This document shows positions 19,530 to 31,100 of a DNA stretch of 64,000 nt, in pieces (the first letter of the stretch is position 1; every line of letters begins with the position of its first letter). This DNA comes from Algoriphagus sanaruensis. Its GTDB lineage: Bacteria > Bacteroidota > Bacteroidia > Cytophagales > Cyclobacteriaceae. The notes under the pieces were generated by a model. That model saw only the letters and a program-made list of their open reading frames with translations. It did no database searches and was not told the DNA's origin. The stretch lies in assembly GCF_001593605.1 (NCBI RefSeq), contig NZ_CP012836.1, forward strand, positions 930,001 to 994,000, given 5' to 3'. A program made the translations under genes and the position numbers.

Positions 19530-19629
19530 AATTGATATGATTTAGTGAGTGGATGGAACCCGTCCATCCTAATTTTGGAGTGCAAAGATAGGGTAAAACC
19601 TTGTAAAGCCACAAGTTGTGTCGAGAATA

Positions 19630-19661
19630 TTTGTGGGTATTTTGGGAATTGGCTTATCTTG
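19630..19661 (+). promoter_or_regulatory. putative Bacteroidetes-type promoter of tRNA-Arg
   Basis: TTTG at 19630-19633, 21 nt, then TATCTTG at 19655-19661, close to the Bacteroidetes consensus TTTG-N19..21-TAnnTTTG. The second element ends 12 bp before the mature tRNA 5' end. Confidence 0.45.
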
Positions 19662-19673
19662 CGACGATTCTAT

Positions 19674-19745
19674 GGTCCCGTAGTTCAATGGATAGAATAG
19701 ACGTTTCCTAAACGTTAGATATGGGTTCGATTCCCGTCGGGACTA
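19674..19745 (+). tRNA. tRNA-Arg (anticodon CCT)
   Basis: A full cloverleaf can be drawn. The acceptor stem is GGTCCCG (19674-19680) with CGGGACT (19738-19744), including one G-T pair at the end; the discriminator is A19745. The anticodon arm GACGT-TTCCTAA-ACGTT has anticodon CCT, reading AGG. The T arm is GGG-TTCGATT-CCC-like. CCA is not encoded. The 3' end is duplicated at 42082-42102, so this gene is the attachment site of the integrated element to its right; the gene itself remains intact. Confidence 0.95.
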
Positions 19746-19753
19746 CAAAAAAA
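19733..19753 (+). repeat. attL: direct repeat at tRNA-Arg 3' end
   Basis: The last bases of tRNA-Arg plus downstream A7. Shares CGGGACTACAAAAAAA exactly, and 20 of 21 bases overall, with 42082-42102. The single difference is T19737 versus A42086. Confidence 0.85.
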
Positions 19754-19785
19754 GCTATATAAATTACCTATATGGCTTTTTTATT
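19754..19785 (+). terminator. terminator-like hairpin after tRNA-Arg (inside the element)
   Basis: The arms AAAAAGCTATATA and TATATGGCTTTTTT (starting in the A run at 19747) can pair, with one G-T pair and a T tail. It lies on the element side of attL, so the element supplies the tRNA gene with a new terminator. Confidence 0.6.
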
Positions 19786-19790
19786 TTTCA

Positions 19791-19814
19791 GGGGACACTT
19801 TGGGGGACACTTTG
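19791..19814 (+). repeat. paired GGGGACAC motifs, left arm
   Basis: GGGGACACTTTG at 19791 and GGGGACACTTTG at 19803, 12 bp apart. The same pair, same strand and same 12-bp spacing, recurs at 41946 and 41958 near the other end. Likely arm-type binding sites for the element's recombinase or excisionase. Confidence 0.6.
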
Positions 19815-20487
19815 CTGAGATGATCCCCACATTTAATTGAAGCTGACTCACTCGTTTACTCTAGTGTGCATATATATTTTTTAATTAAGTGAGTTTGACA
19901 AAGGGTCCAAAATCAAAAACCAAATCCGAAAATTGGCCCCACCCGGTTTGGAGAATTAATTTTCTTTTTGGTAAATTTTTCATGATTATAGAGGTATAGT
20001 CTCAATAGGATATCCAAATAATTAGATCCAAAACCTTATTCTGAGGAACATTGTATCAAACACCTAGTAAATGAAAGCTATTCTACTTAGCTGGTTATTT
20101 ATCTTCAACATACCTTCATCCTATTCCCCAATGATTGATGGATGGTTCACGAAGGGCCGCTTTATTAAAGTGGATGGGGTTATAAAAAGTGGAAATCCCA
20201 CTATTGGTTGGTCCATAAATCATCAAACCTAAAGGTGAATTCAGTTCAGAAAATGTAATCTTAAAGGAGATTTATCCGGCAACTATGAATTCACAGGCTA
20301 AATTGTACAGAAAAATATTCTCCTAAGCATTCATTAGAAAAGGTCTGATTGCCTGCTTTGATAAATATTTTAACCAACTAGATCCAGTTTTTCAACAGAC
20401 CCGTATTCAGTCGAATTGAATTTTTGTTTTTTCTTTTCAGAGAAAATCAGACTTTTGTAGCTCGCTAACCAATGCTTCTACTGGCGC
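19815..20487. other. 670-bp stretch without an intact gene; possible gene remnant
   Basis: AT-rich sequence between the left end and the AraC-type gene. A short frame at 20071-20232 (+) would encode 53 aa beginning MKAILLSWLFIFNIPSSYS, signal-peptide-like, and then stops at once. The following 90 bp are open in other frames, which looks like a decayed small exported protein. One TGTATCA word is at 20052. I see nothing else here. Confidence 0.35.
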
Positions 20488-21660
20488 ATGTTCAAAGTTT
20501 TATTTTTAATCCTATTTATATTATTTCTGTTGATCGCAGTCCTGGTGGTTTCAAATGGGGATAAAAAAGATTTCCCAATCCGGTTTTTTAGTTATTCATT
20601 ATTATCCATTTCGATCTTTTTGGTATCTCAAATTGTATTATTTGATTTTGGGTATATCCAAGATTCCCCTTTCTTTTTGCGGGCCATTAGTCCGATTATG
20701 TTTTTGACAGCTCCGTTGTTTTATTTGGGAGTCCTTCAACTGACCAATTCTCATTTTTCGTTCCAAAAAAAATACTGGCTTCATTCTTTACCGTTTTTCC
20801 TAGCCGTTCTTGACTCCCTCCCAGTTTATGTTTTGCCTTTGGAGGAAAAGCGAAAAATCGCAGAGTTGATGCTATCTGAGAGACTAGGTTGGATGTTTCA
20901 TGCAGACGGGTTTTTACCTATTATATGGGTTGATGCGGTCCGGTATGGATTGATGGTGATCTACTATTTCTTAGCCTGGAGATTGATTTTTGTCAATGAT
21001 GTTTTTACTAAAAAAGTCCTAAAGATAGAAGCGATTAACTTTTGGCTTAAGCCCACTCTTTTATTCTTCGCGGGTTTTCACCTTGCGTCTATCTCTCAAT
21101 ACTCAGTGTATTTGACCTATTATTTTTCTGGGGTGTATTTATCCCCTGTAACCACCTTCAACTTTATTGTTCTTTTTTTAACTCTATTTAGCTTTATCCT
21201 TTACTTTTTTAATGGAGTCAGTATCAAAATACAACCTAAAAATACTTCTTCTTTTCTTAATCCTAACAGAGAACAAAATGAAGTTAAAAAGGATAAAGTT
21301 CTCCCTGAAGCACAGAAGAAACCACAAAAACCATCAATAGAAAAAATTTTACAGAATCAGATTTTTTTTCTCAATCCAAATTTAAGGATTGCTGATTTGG
21401 AGGATGAGCTAGGAATGAATCCCAAGCAATTATCAGATGAAATTTTCAAGGAATTCGGAAAAAGCACAAAGGAATTCATCAATTCACTTCGAATTGAATT
21501 TTCAAAATCCAAGATAGAGGAAGGGTATCTTGATGATTTTACCATTGATGCGTTGGCAGAGATTTCTGGTTTTAATTCTCGTATCACTTTTTACAGAGCC
21601 TTTAAAAAGGAAACGTCCATGACCCCCTCTGAATATTGGGATCTGGTAAGGTCTAACTAA
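20488..21660 (+). CDS. membrane-anchored AraC family transcriptional regulator
   Basis: A 390-aa two-part protein. Residues 1-245 hold about seven hydrophobic helices (the first is FKVLFLILFILFLLIAVLVV; the last, near 225-245, is FIVLFLTLFSFILYFF), so the protein sits in the inner membrane. After a charged linker (about 250-290, rich in Lys, Gln and Pro) comes an AraC-type double helix-turn-helix at about 295-390, ending LAEISGFNSRITFYRAFKKE and MTPSEYWD. 7TM-AraC proteins of this type are common in Bacteroidetes and are presumed to sense membrane or periplasmic signals. It is directly upstream, on the same strand, of the giant adhesin gene; the gap holds repeated TGTATCA words, so it probably controls that gene. 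Confidence 0.85.
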   Translation: MFKVLFLILFILFLLIAVLVVSNGDKKDFPIRFFSYSLLSISIFLVSQIVLFDFGYIQDSPFFLRAISPIMFLTAPLFYLGVLQLTNSHFSFQKKYWLHSLPFFLAVLDSLPVYVLPLEEKRKIAELMLSERLGWMFHADGFLPIIWVDAVRYGLMVIYYFLAWRLIFVNDVFTKKVLKIEAINFWLKPTLLFFAGFHLASISQYSVYLTYYFSGVYLSPVTTFNFIVLFLTLFSFILYFFNGVSIKIQPKNTSSFLNPNREQNEVKKDKVLPEAQKKPQKPSIEKILQNQIFFLNPNLRIADLEDELGMNPKQLSDEIFKEFGKSTKEFINSLRIEFSKSKIEEGYLDDFTIDALAEISGFNSRITFYRAFKKETSMTPSEYWDLVRSN

Positions 21661-22160
21661 GTCAATTTCTAGTTTATTCGCTGCAGCGAGATAGAATGAG
21701 CAAATTCATCTGTCCTTGGAGGTGTTTGGGAGTGTTTGATGATTTGTGGGGTTAAAAATTCAAATTAAAAAATGATACAGGGTTATTTTTGGTGAAATAC
21801 ATGTCTAATTATGTGAATCAAATAACAATAAAAACTTATCATAAAAATTTTTGTATCATTAATCCGAAGCTTAAATAATTTCCTGTATCAAAATTTTGTA
21901 CCATTTTTTCTCTGGTCAATCGGGGAAACAAAACCACAATCCATATCGGTCTTGTCAAGAGAGGGTGCCTTGTATCATTTTTTTATAAGCACATAAAAAC
22001 GCCTTACAAATACATCAAGTAGTATTTAAATCTGATTTTGTATCAAAAATCATTTTGATACAGAGTTCCTCTTCATTTCTTTTTCCTTGTACGCAACCTT
22101 TGTTGATGAAGGAAAAATTGGGTCTTGCTCATTTCTTCCGATTGATCAATTAAAAGGCAT
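21661..22160 (+). promoter_or_regulatory. 500-bp regulatory gap with TGTATCA/TGATACA cluster
   Basis: No gene seen. TGTATCA or its complement TGATACA occurs at 21773, 21852, 21884, 21971, 22039 and 22056, with a near copy TGTACCA at 21897. The last pair (22039-22045 and 22056-22062) forms an inverted repeat with a 10-bp spacer; 21884 and 21897 are direct repeats 13 bp apart. The cluster ends about 100 bp before the start codon of the giant gene. This is the pattern expected for multiple binding sites of one regulator, most simply the upstream AraC-type protein. Confidence 0.55.
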
Positions 22161-25100
22161 ATGAAAAAAGGAATTACGCTAGCTGAATTAGGGACACGTT
22201 CTACAAGAGGAGGCAACTTCATCTCGTGGATGTTTTCAATTATCTCCCTAGGAATTGTACTCACCGGGACCCATGCCTTTGGAAAAGGACTAGAGACCTG
22301 GGTATCCTCAACTCCTTCCAAGTATTTGGTAGATGAAAAGGATTGGGAAATTTTTGATGCCTCAGCAAGGCCAATGGATGCCGCTCTTTTTTTCATAGCC
22401 TCTGCTCCCACCAATCTAACAGCAAAACCGGGAGTAGGTTCGGCTCATATTTCGTTTACCGAGCCATTAGATAACGGAGGCTCTCCGATCATTAATTACA
22501 AATTCTCCCTAGATGGTGGGGCCTGGACTGCCTTCGAGCCGGCGGCAAAGTCCGGTGCGGTCACGATAGAAGGACTTACCAATTGTACCACCTACTCCGT
22601 ACGCCTGCGGGCTGTGACAGCAGCCGGAGACGGTAATCCATCCGAAGCTGTCGAAGTCACTCCGCTGTATGGACAGCGTGAGGGAATAACCTGGATTGCC
22701 CGCGCAGCTGCAGAAGCTAGCGATTGGAGCTCCGTCACCTATGGCAACGGGCTGTTTGTAGCAGTGGCAAGTTATGGCGCAAACCAAGTGATGACAAGCC
22801 CGGACGGGATTACTTGGACCGCCCGCGCAGCTGCAGAAGCTAGCGATTGGAGCTCCGTCACCTATGGCAACGGGCTGTTTGTAGCAGTGGCAAGTTATGG
22901 CGCAAACCAAGTGATGACCAGTCCGGACGGGATTACCTGGACCGCCCGCGCAGCTGCAGAAACTAGCGATTGGAGCTCCGTCACCTATGGTAACGGGCTG
23001 TTTGTAGCAGTGGCAAGTTATGGCGCAAACCAAGTGATGACCAGTCCGGACGGGATTACCTGGACCGCCCACGCAGCTGCAGAAGCTAGCGTTTGGAGAT
23101 CCGTCACCTATGGCAACGGGCTGTTTGTGGCAGTGGCAGATGAAGGTTCAAACCAAGTGATGATCAGTCCGGATGGGATTACCTGGACCGAGAGACCAGC
23201 TCCTCAACAATGGTGGAATTCTGTCACCTATGGCAACGGGCTGTATGTAGCAGTTGCAAACAAAACTGATGAAACTCTCACAGACCAGGTGATGACCAGT
23301 CCGGACGGGATTACCTGGACCGGCGGCGCAGCTTCTGAAGATTTTAACAGTTGGAATTCTGTCACCTACGGCAACGGGCTGTTTGTGACAGTGGCAAATT
23401 ATGTCGCATCGGGCACAAACCAAGTTATGACCAGTACGGATGGGATTACCTGGACCGCCCGATCAACCGAAGATTACTCTTGGCGATCCATCACCTACGC
23501 CAACGGGCGTTTTGTGGCTGTGAGTGATGAAACGGTTATGACTTCAGAAGCCTTGTTGGTGCCGGATACTCCTGAAATCACGGGAATTACTGCAGGTGCT
23601 ACTTCCTTATCGGTAGCCTTTACGCAGGGTAGTGCAGGAGGTTCAGCGATTACCAATTATGAATATTCTTTGGATAATGGTACTACTTGGTCAACACCAG
23701 ATCCCGCTGTAACAGGAAGTCCATTGGAGATCACAGGATTGAATCCATCTACGTCGTATCAGGTAAAGATTAGAGCAGTGAATGCCCAAGGTGCCAGCTG
23801 TGAATCAGCTATGGAGCAAGCAACTACTTTAGCTGAAACAGATGATTGTACACTCACAGCCCCTGAGATCGAGGGAGACCTTACTTTTTGTGAGGGAGGC
23901 AGCACCACACTTAGTACGGCTGAGGTAGTGGGATGCAGTTATTGTTGGTATAATGCTGACACTCCTGGTTCTTGGAATCCCGTTGGTACAGCTGGTTTTT
24001 CCGGAACTGCAACTTACCAAAGTTTAGCGATTGCTCCTGACGGCACGCCCTATGTAGCTTACCGGGATGGGTCTCAGAGCAATAAAACTACGGTAATGAA
24101 ATTTAACGGTTCGGGTTGGGAAGTTGTCGGTACCGCTGGTTTTTCCTCAGGAAGTTCATTATATCAAAGTTTAGCGATTGCTCCTGACGGCACGCCCTAT
24201 GTAGCTTACCGGGATGGGTCTCAGAGCAATAAAACTACGGTAATGAAATTTAACGGTTCGGGTTGGGAAGTTGTCGGTACCGCTGGTTTTTCATCAGGAA
24301 GTTCATTATTGCCAAGTTTAGCGATCGCTCCTGACGGTACGCCCTATGTAGCTTTTGCGGAATGGCAACCTGAATTTAGTCAGAGTCGAACCACGGTGAT
24401 GAAATTTGTCGGTTCGGCTTGGCAAGTAGTGGGTTCAGCTGGTTTTTCCGATGGAACATCATCCTTCCAAAGTTTAGCGTTCCACCCTGACGGCACGCCG
24501 TATGTTGCATATAATGATAATTCTTTGGGTAAAACCACTGTGAGAAAATTTAATGGTTCGGGTTGGGAAGTTGTAGGTATAGCTGGTTTTTCCACAGGAA
24601 CTGCATCTTACCAAAGTTTAGCGTTCCACCCTGACGGCACGCCCTATGTGGCTTACCAGGATGGGTCTCAGAGCAATAAAACCACGGTGATGAAATTTAA
24701 CGGTTCGGGTTGGGAAGTTGTAGGTATAGCTGGTTTTTCCACAGGAACTGCAACTTACCAAAGTTTAGAGTTCCACCCTGACGGCACGCCCTATGTGGCT
24801 TACCAGGATAAGCTAGGTTTTATTAGTAGAACCACGGTAATGAAATTTAACGGTTTGGATTGGGTAGTTGTTGGTACACTTGGATCTTCTGGAGAAAGTA
24901 CTTCTGGAAATTTAACGTATCAAAGTTTAGCGATTGATCCTAAAACCGGCACGCCCTATGTGGCTTACCAGGATGAGGGTAGTACCACGGTAAGGAAATT
25001 TGATCAGCCATGTGCCGGTAACGGCAGCAGCTTTACGGTGACTGCGGCGGGATCTTATACCTTCAAGGTTATGGATGCCAGCGGCTGTACGGCTACCTCC

Positions 25101-28100
25101 TCAGTGACGGTGACATTAGCTACCCTTCCTGAAATCACGGGAATTACTGCAGGTGCTACTTCCTTATCGGTAGCCTTTACGCAGGGTAGTGCAGGAGGTT
25201 CAGCGATTACCAATTATGAATATTCTCTGGATAATGGTGCTACTTGGTCAACCCCAAATCCTGCTGTGACGGGAAGTCCATTGGAGATTACCGGCCTGAC
25301 TCCATCTACTTCGTATCAGGTAAAGATCAGAGCAGTGAATGCCCAAGGCGCCAGCTGTGTGGCTATGGTAGAAGCGAGGACACTCGGCCCCCCCCTTGCC
25401 CCCACCAATCTAACAGCTAAACCGGGAGTGGGTTCGGCCCATATTTCGTTTACGGAGCCATTCGATAATGGCGGCTCTCCGATCATTAACTACGAATACT
25501 CCCTGGATGGAGGGGAGTGGAAGCCTTTTGATCCTGTGGCAAAGTCCGGAGCGGTCACGATAGAGGGGCTGACCAATTGTACCACCTACTCCGTACGCCT
25601 GCGGGCAGTGACAACTGCCGGAGACGGTGATCCATCCGAACCTGTCGAAGTCACTCCGCAGGATGGGCAGCGGGAGGGGAAAACCTGGACCGCCCGCGCA
25701 GCTGCAGCAGCTAACCCTTGGAGCTCCGTCACCTATGGCAACGGGCTGTTTGTTGCAGTGGCAAGTTATGGCACAAACCAAGTGATGACCAGTCCGGACG
25801 GGATTACCTGGACCGCCCGCGCAGCTGCAGAAAATAACAGTTGGCAATCCGTCACCTATGGCAACGGGCGGTTTGTTGCGGTGGCAGGTGATGGCACAAA
25901 CCGAGTGATGACCAGTCCGGACGGGATTACCTGGACCGCCCGCCCAGCTGCAGAAAATAACGGTTGGCGCTCCGTCACCTACGGCAACGGGCTGTTTGTA
26001 GCAGTGGCAACTAATGGCACAAACCGAGTGATGACCAGTCCGGACGGGATTACCTGGACCGCCCGCGCAGCTGCAGCAGCTAACTTTTGGTTTTCCGTTA
26101 CCTATGGCAACGGGCAGTTTGTAGCAGTGGCAAATACAGGCACAAACAACCAAGTGATGACCAGTCCGGATGGGATTACCTGGACCCCCCAAACAGCTGC
26201 AGCAGCTATCAACTGGCGTTCCGTCACCTATGGCAACGGGCTGTTTGTAGCAGTGGGAAGTTCTGGCACAAACCGAGTGATGACCAGTCCAGACGGGATT
26301 GAATGGACCGCCCACGCAGTTCCAGAAGCTAACGCTTGGCAATCCGTCACCTATGGCAACGGGCTGTTTGTGGCAACTTCTGAATCAGACCGAGTGATGA
26401 CCAGTACGAACGGGATTGAATGGACCGCCCGTGCAGTTGAATTCCCTTTCTCTTGGAGCTCCGTCACCTATGGCGACGGACTGTTTGTGGCAGTGGATGA
26501 TTACGGGACTGGGTTGTTGATGACGTCAGAGGCCCTGTTTGTACCGGATACTCCTGTAATCAACGGAATTACTGCAAATGCTACTTCCTTATCGGTGGCC
26601 TTTACGCAGGGTAGTGCAGGAGGTTCAGCGATTACCAATTATGAATATTCTTTAAATGGTGGCGAAGATTGGGTTGGATTATTACCTTATGATACACAGA
26701 GTCCACTATTGATCGACAGACTGACTCCATCTACTTTTTATCAGGTAATGATCAGAGCAAAGAATGCCCAAGGTTACAGCTGTGAATCGGCTATGGTGGA
26801 AACGACTACTCTAGCTACTTGTACACTCACAGCCCCTCAGATCGAGGGAGATCTTACTTTTTGTGAGGGAGGTAGCACCACGTTAAGTACGGCTGAGGTA
26901 GTGGGAGGCAGTTACTGTTGGTATAATGCTGACACTCCTGCTTCCTGGAATCTGGTTGGTGCTACAGGAATTGGTGCAAAGTATAATAGTTTGGCGATTG
27001 CCCCTGACGGCACTCCATATGTGGCTTACCAGGATAAGGGTCAGGATGTGGGATTTAAGACTACGGTAATGAAATTTAACAGTTCTGCTTGGACTGCAGT
27101 GGGAACAGCTAGTTTTTCCGCAGGAGTGGCATCTTATCAAAGTTTAGCGATTGCCCCTGACGGCACGCCATATGTGGCTTACCAAGATGGTACTCAGGGA
27201 AATAAGACCACGGTAATGAAATTTAACGGTTCTGCTTGGGAAGTAGTGGGAACAGCTGGTTTTTCTGCTGGAGAGTCACTTTGGCAAAGTTTAGCTATTT
27301 CCCCCGACGGGACGCCTTATGTTGGTTACCGGGATGCGGCTCAGAGCAGTAAAACTACGGTAATGAAATTTAACGGTTCTGCTTGGGAAGTAGTGGGAAC
27401 AGCTGGTTTTTCCGCAGGAGGGGCAGATTACCAAAGTTTAGCGATTACCCCTGACGGCACGCCATATGTTGCTTACCGGGATTGGGGGAATGGTAATAAA
27501 ACCACGGTGATGAAATTTGATGGTTCTGCCTGGGTTGCAGTGGGTACAGCTGGACTTTCTACAGGACAGGCAGAATATCAAAGTTTAGCGATTGACCGAG
27601 ACGGCACACCGTATGTTGCTTATGCGGACAAGGTTCAGGGGGATAAAACCACGGTAATGAAATTTAACGGTTCGGCTTGGGAAGTAGTGGGGACAGCTGG
27701 TTTTTCCGAAGATTGGACATATAAACAAAGGTTAGTGATAGCTCCAGACGGCACGCCATATGTGGCCTATCTGGATGGTGTCTATGATTTTAATGGTAGT
27801 ACTAAAGCCACGTTAATGAAGTTTGACGGTTCGGTTTGGGTTCCTGTGGGTTCACCTGGTTTTTCCACAGGGGGAGATTACCCGAGTTTAGCGATTGCCT
27901 CTGACGGCACACCGTATGTGGCATATACGGATTGGGAAGATTCAGACGCCCCGGCCACGGTAATGAAATTTGATTTGCCATGTGCAGGTAGCGGCAGCAG
28001 CTTTACGGTGAGTGAGGCGGGATCTTATACCTTGAAGGTTACCGATGCCAGTGGCTGTACGGCTACCTCCTCGGTGACGGTGACCTTAGCTTCCCTTCCT

Positions 28101-31100
28101 GAAATCACCGGAATTACCGCAGGTCTTAACTCCTTATCGGTGGCTTTTACACCAGGTAGTGAAGAAAGTTCAGCGATAACTAATTATGAATATTCGTTGG
28201 ATGGCGGGAATTGGACTGAATTTGATCCTGCAGATACAGAGAGTCCACTCGAGATCACCGGACTGACTCATTCTACTTCGTATGAGGTAAAGATTAGAGC
28301 AGTGAATGCCCAAGGTGCCAGCTGTGAATCAGCTATAGTGGAAGCGACTACGCTAATTCCTCTGACCATTACAGCAGCTAGCAATAATAAAATATATGAC
28401 GGCACAGCCTTGACGGATAGTGGAAGCAGTATCACGGAAGGCAGTTTGGTGAGTGGCCATACGTATACGGCGACGTTAACGGGAAGTCAGACCAATGTTG
28501 GCACAAGCGCGAACGTGGCGAGTGGGGCGCTGATCAAAGATGGGTCGAATATTGATGTGACAGCCAACTATGCAATCACCTATGTTGATGGCACCCTTGA
28601 AGTGACCAAAGCCACGATAGCAGGCATCACGTTCGAGGACGACAGCTTTGTTTACGATGGCACGGCCAAGTCATTGGCCATCACCGGAACTCTTCCTGAG
28701 GGCACCTCTGTGTCCTACAGCAACAACAGCAGAACGAATGTTGGAAGCCAAACGGCTACTGCGACGATCACGGGAAGCAACTACGAGGATCTGATTCTGA
28801 CCGCAACGCTTGAAGTGACCAAAGCCACGATAGCAGGCATCACGTTCGAGGACGACAGCTTTGTTTACGATGGCACGGCCAAGTCATTGGCCATCACCGG
28901 AACTCTTCCTGAGGGCACCTCTGTGTCCTACAGCAACAACAGCAGAACGAATGTTGGAAGCCAAACGGCTACTGCGACGATCACGGGAAGCAACTACGAG
29001 GATCTGATTCTGACCGCAACGCTTGAAGTGACCAAAGCCACGATAGCAGGCATCACGTTCGAGGACGACAGCTTTGTTTACGATGGCACGGCCAAGTCAT
29101 TGGCCATCACCGGAACTCTTCCTGAGGGCACCTCTGTGTCCTACAGCAACAACAGCAGAACGAATGTTGGAAGCCAAACGGCTACTGCGACGATCACGGG
29201 AAGCAACTACGAGGATCTGATTCTGACCGCAACGCTTGAAGTGACCAAAGCCACGATAGCAGGCATCACGTTCGAGGACGACAGCTTTGTTTACGATGGC
29301 ACGGCCAAGTCATTGGCCATCACCGGAACTCTTCCTGAGGGCACCTCTGTGTCCTACAGCAACAACAGCAGAACGAATGTTGGAAGCCAAACGGCTACTG
29401 CGACGATCACGGGAAGCAACTACGAGGATCTGATTCTGACCGCAACGCTTGAAGTGACCAAAGCCACGATAGCAGGCATCACGTTCGAGGACGAAAGCTT
29501 TGTTTACGATGGCACGGCCAAGTCATTGTCCATCACCGGAACTCTTCCTGAGGGCACCTCTGTGTCCTACAGCAACAACAGCAGAACGAATGTTGGAAGC
29601 CAAACGGCTACTGCGACGATCACGGGAAGCAACTACGAGGATCTGATTCTGACCGCAACATTGGCCATAATTCCTGCTCCAGTTACGATCACTGCTGACA
29701 ACAAACAGAAGACGTACGGTGAGTCTAATCCAACTTTGACCTTTACTTACAGCGGTTTGGTCAACGGAGACACGAAAGTGACTACCGAACCAGGCATTGC
29801 CACTACGGCAACGGCAAGTTCGAATGTGGGAACCTATCCGATCACGCTGACAGGTGGCTCAGATGCTAACTATACCATCACGTTAGTGAATGGCACCTTG
29901 ACAGTGGGCAAGAAGGATTTGACCATCACGGCAGATGACAAGCAGAAGACCTACGGGGAAGCGAATCCGGAATTGACCTTTACTTACAGCGGTTTGGTCA
30001 ACGGAGACACGAAAGTGACTACCGAGCCAGGCATTGCCACTACGGCAACGGCAAGTTCGAATGTGGGAACCTATCCGATCACGCTGACAGGTGGCTCAGA
30101 TGCTAACTATACCATCACGTTAGTGAATGGCACCTTGACAGTGGGCAAGAAGGCCCTGACGATCACTGCTGAGAACAAGCAGAAGACCTACGGAGAAGCG
30201 AATCCGGAATTGACCTTTACTTACAGCGGTTTGGTCAACGGAGACACGAAAGTGACTACCGAACCAGGCATTGCCACTACGGCAACGGCAAGTTCGAATG
30301 TGGGAACCTATCCGATCACGCTGACAGGTGGCTCAGATGCTAACTATACCATCACGTTAGTGAATGGCACCTTGACAGTGGGCAAGAAGGATTTGACCAT
30401 CACGGCAGATGACAAGCAGAAGACCTACGGGGAAGCGAATCCGGAATTGACCTTTACTTACAGCGGTTTGGTGAATGGTGACACGAAAGTGACTACCGAA
30501 CCAGGCATTGCCACTACGGCAACGGCAAGTTCGAATGTGGGAACTTACCCAATCACGCTGACAGGTGGCTCAGATGCTAACTATACCATCACGTTAGTGA
30601 ATGGCACCTTGACAGTGGGCAAGAAGGCCCTGACGATCACTGCTGAGAACAAGCAGAAGACCTACGGAGAAGCGAATCCGGAATTGACCTTTACTTACAG
30701 CGGTTTGGTCAACGGAGACACGAAAGTGACTACCGAACCAGGCATTGCCACTACGGCAACGGCAAGTTCGAATGTGGGAACCTATCCGATCACGCTGACA
30801 GGTGGCTCAGATGCTAACTATACCATCACGTTAGTGAATGGCACCTTGACAGTGGGCAAGAAGGCCCTGACGATCACTGCTGAGAACAAGCAGAAGACCT
30901 ACGGAGAAGCGAATCCGGAATTGACCTTTACTTACAGCGGTTTGGTCAACGGAGACACGAAAGTGACTACCGAACCAGGCATTGCCACTACGGCAACGGC
31001 AAGTTCGAATGTGGGAACCTATCCGATCACGCTGACAGGTGGCTCAGATGCTAACTATACCATCACGTTAGTGAATGGCACCTTGACAGTGGGCAAGAAG

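Noticed and set aside
22509..26342. Long - strand open frames inside the giant gene, Cys- and His-rich (e.g. 22509-23072, 25410-26342)
   Set aside because: They are mirror images of the in-frame DNA repeats of the + strand gene. Their repeat unit equals that of the propeller, and they lack plausible starts or domains.
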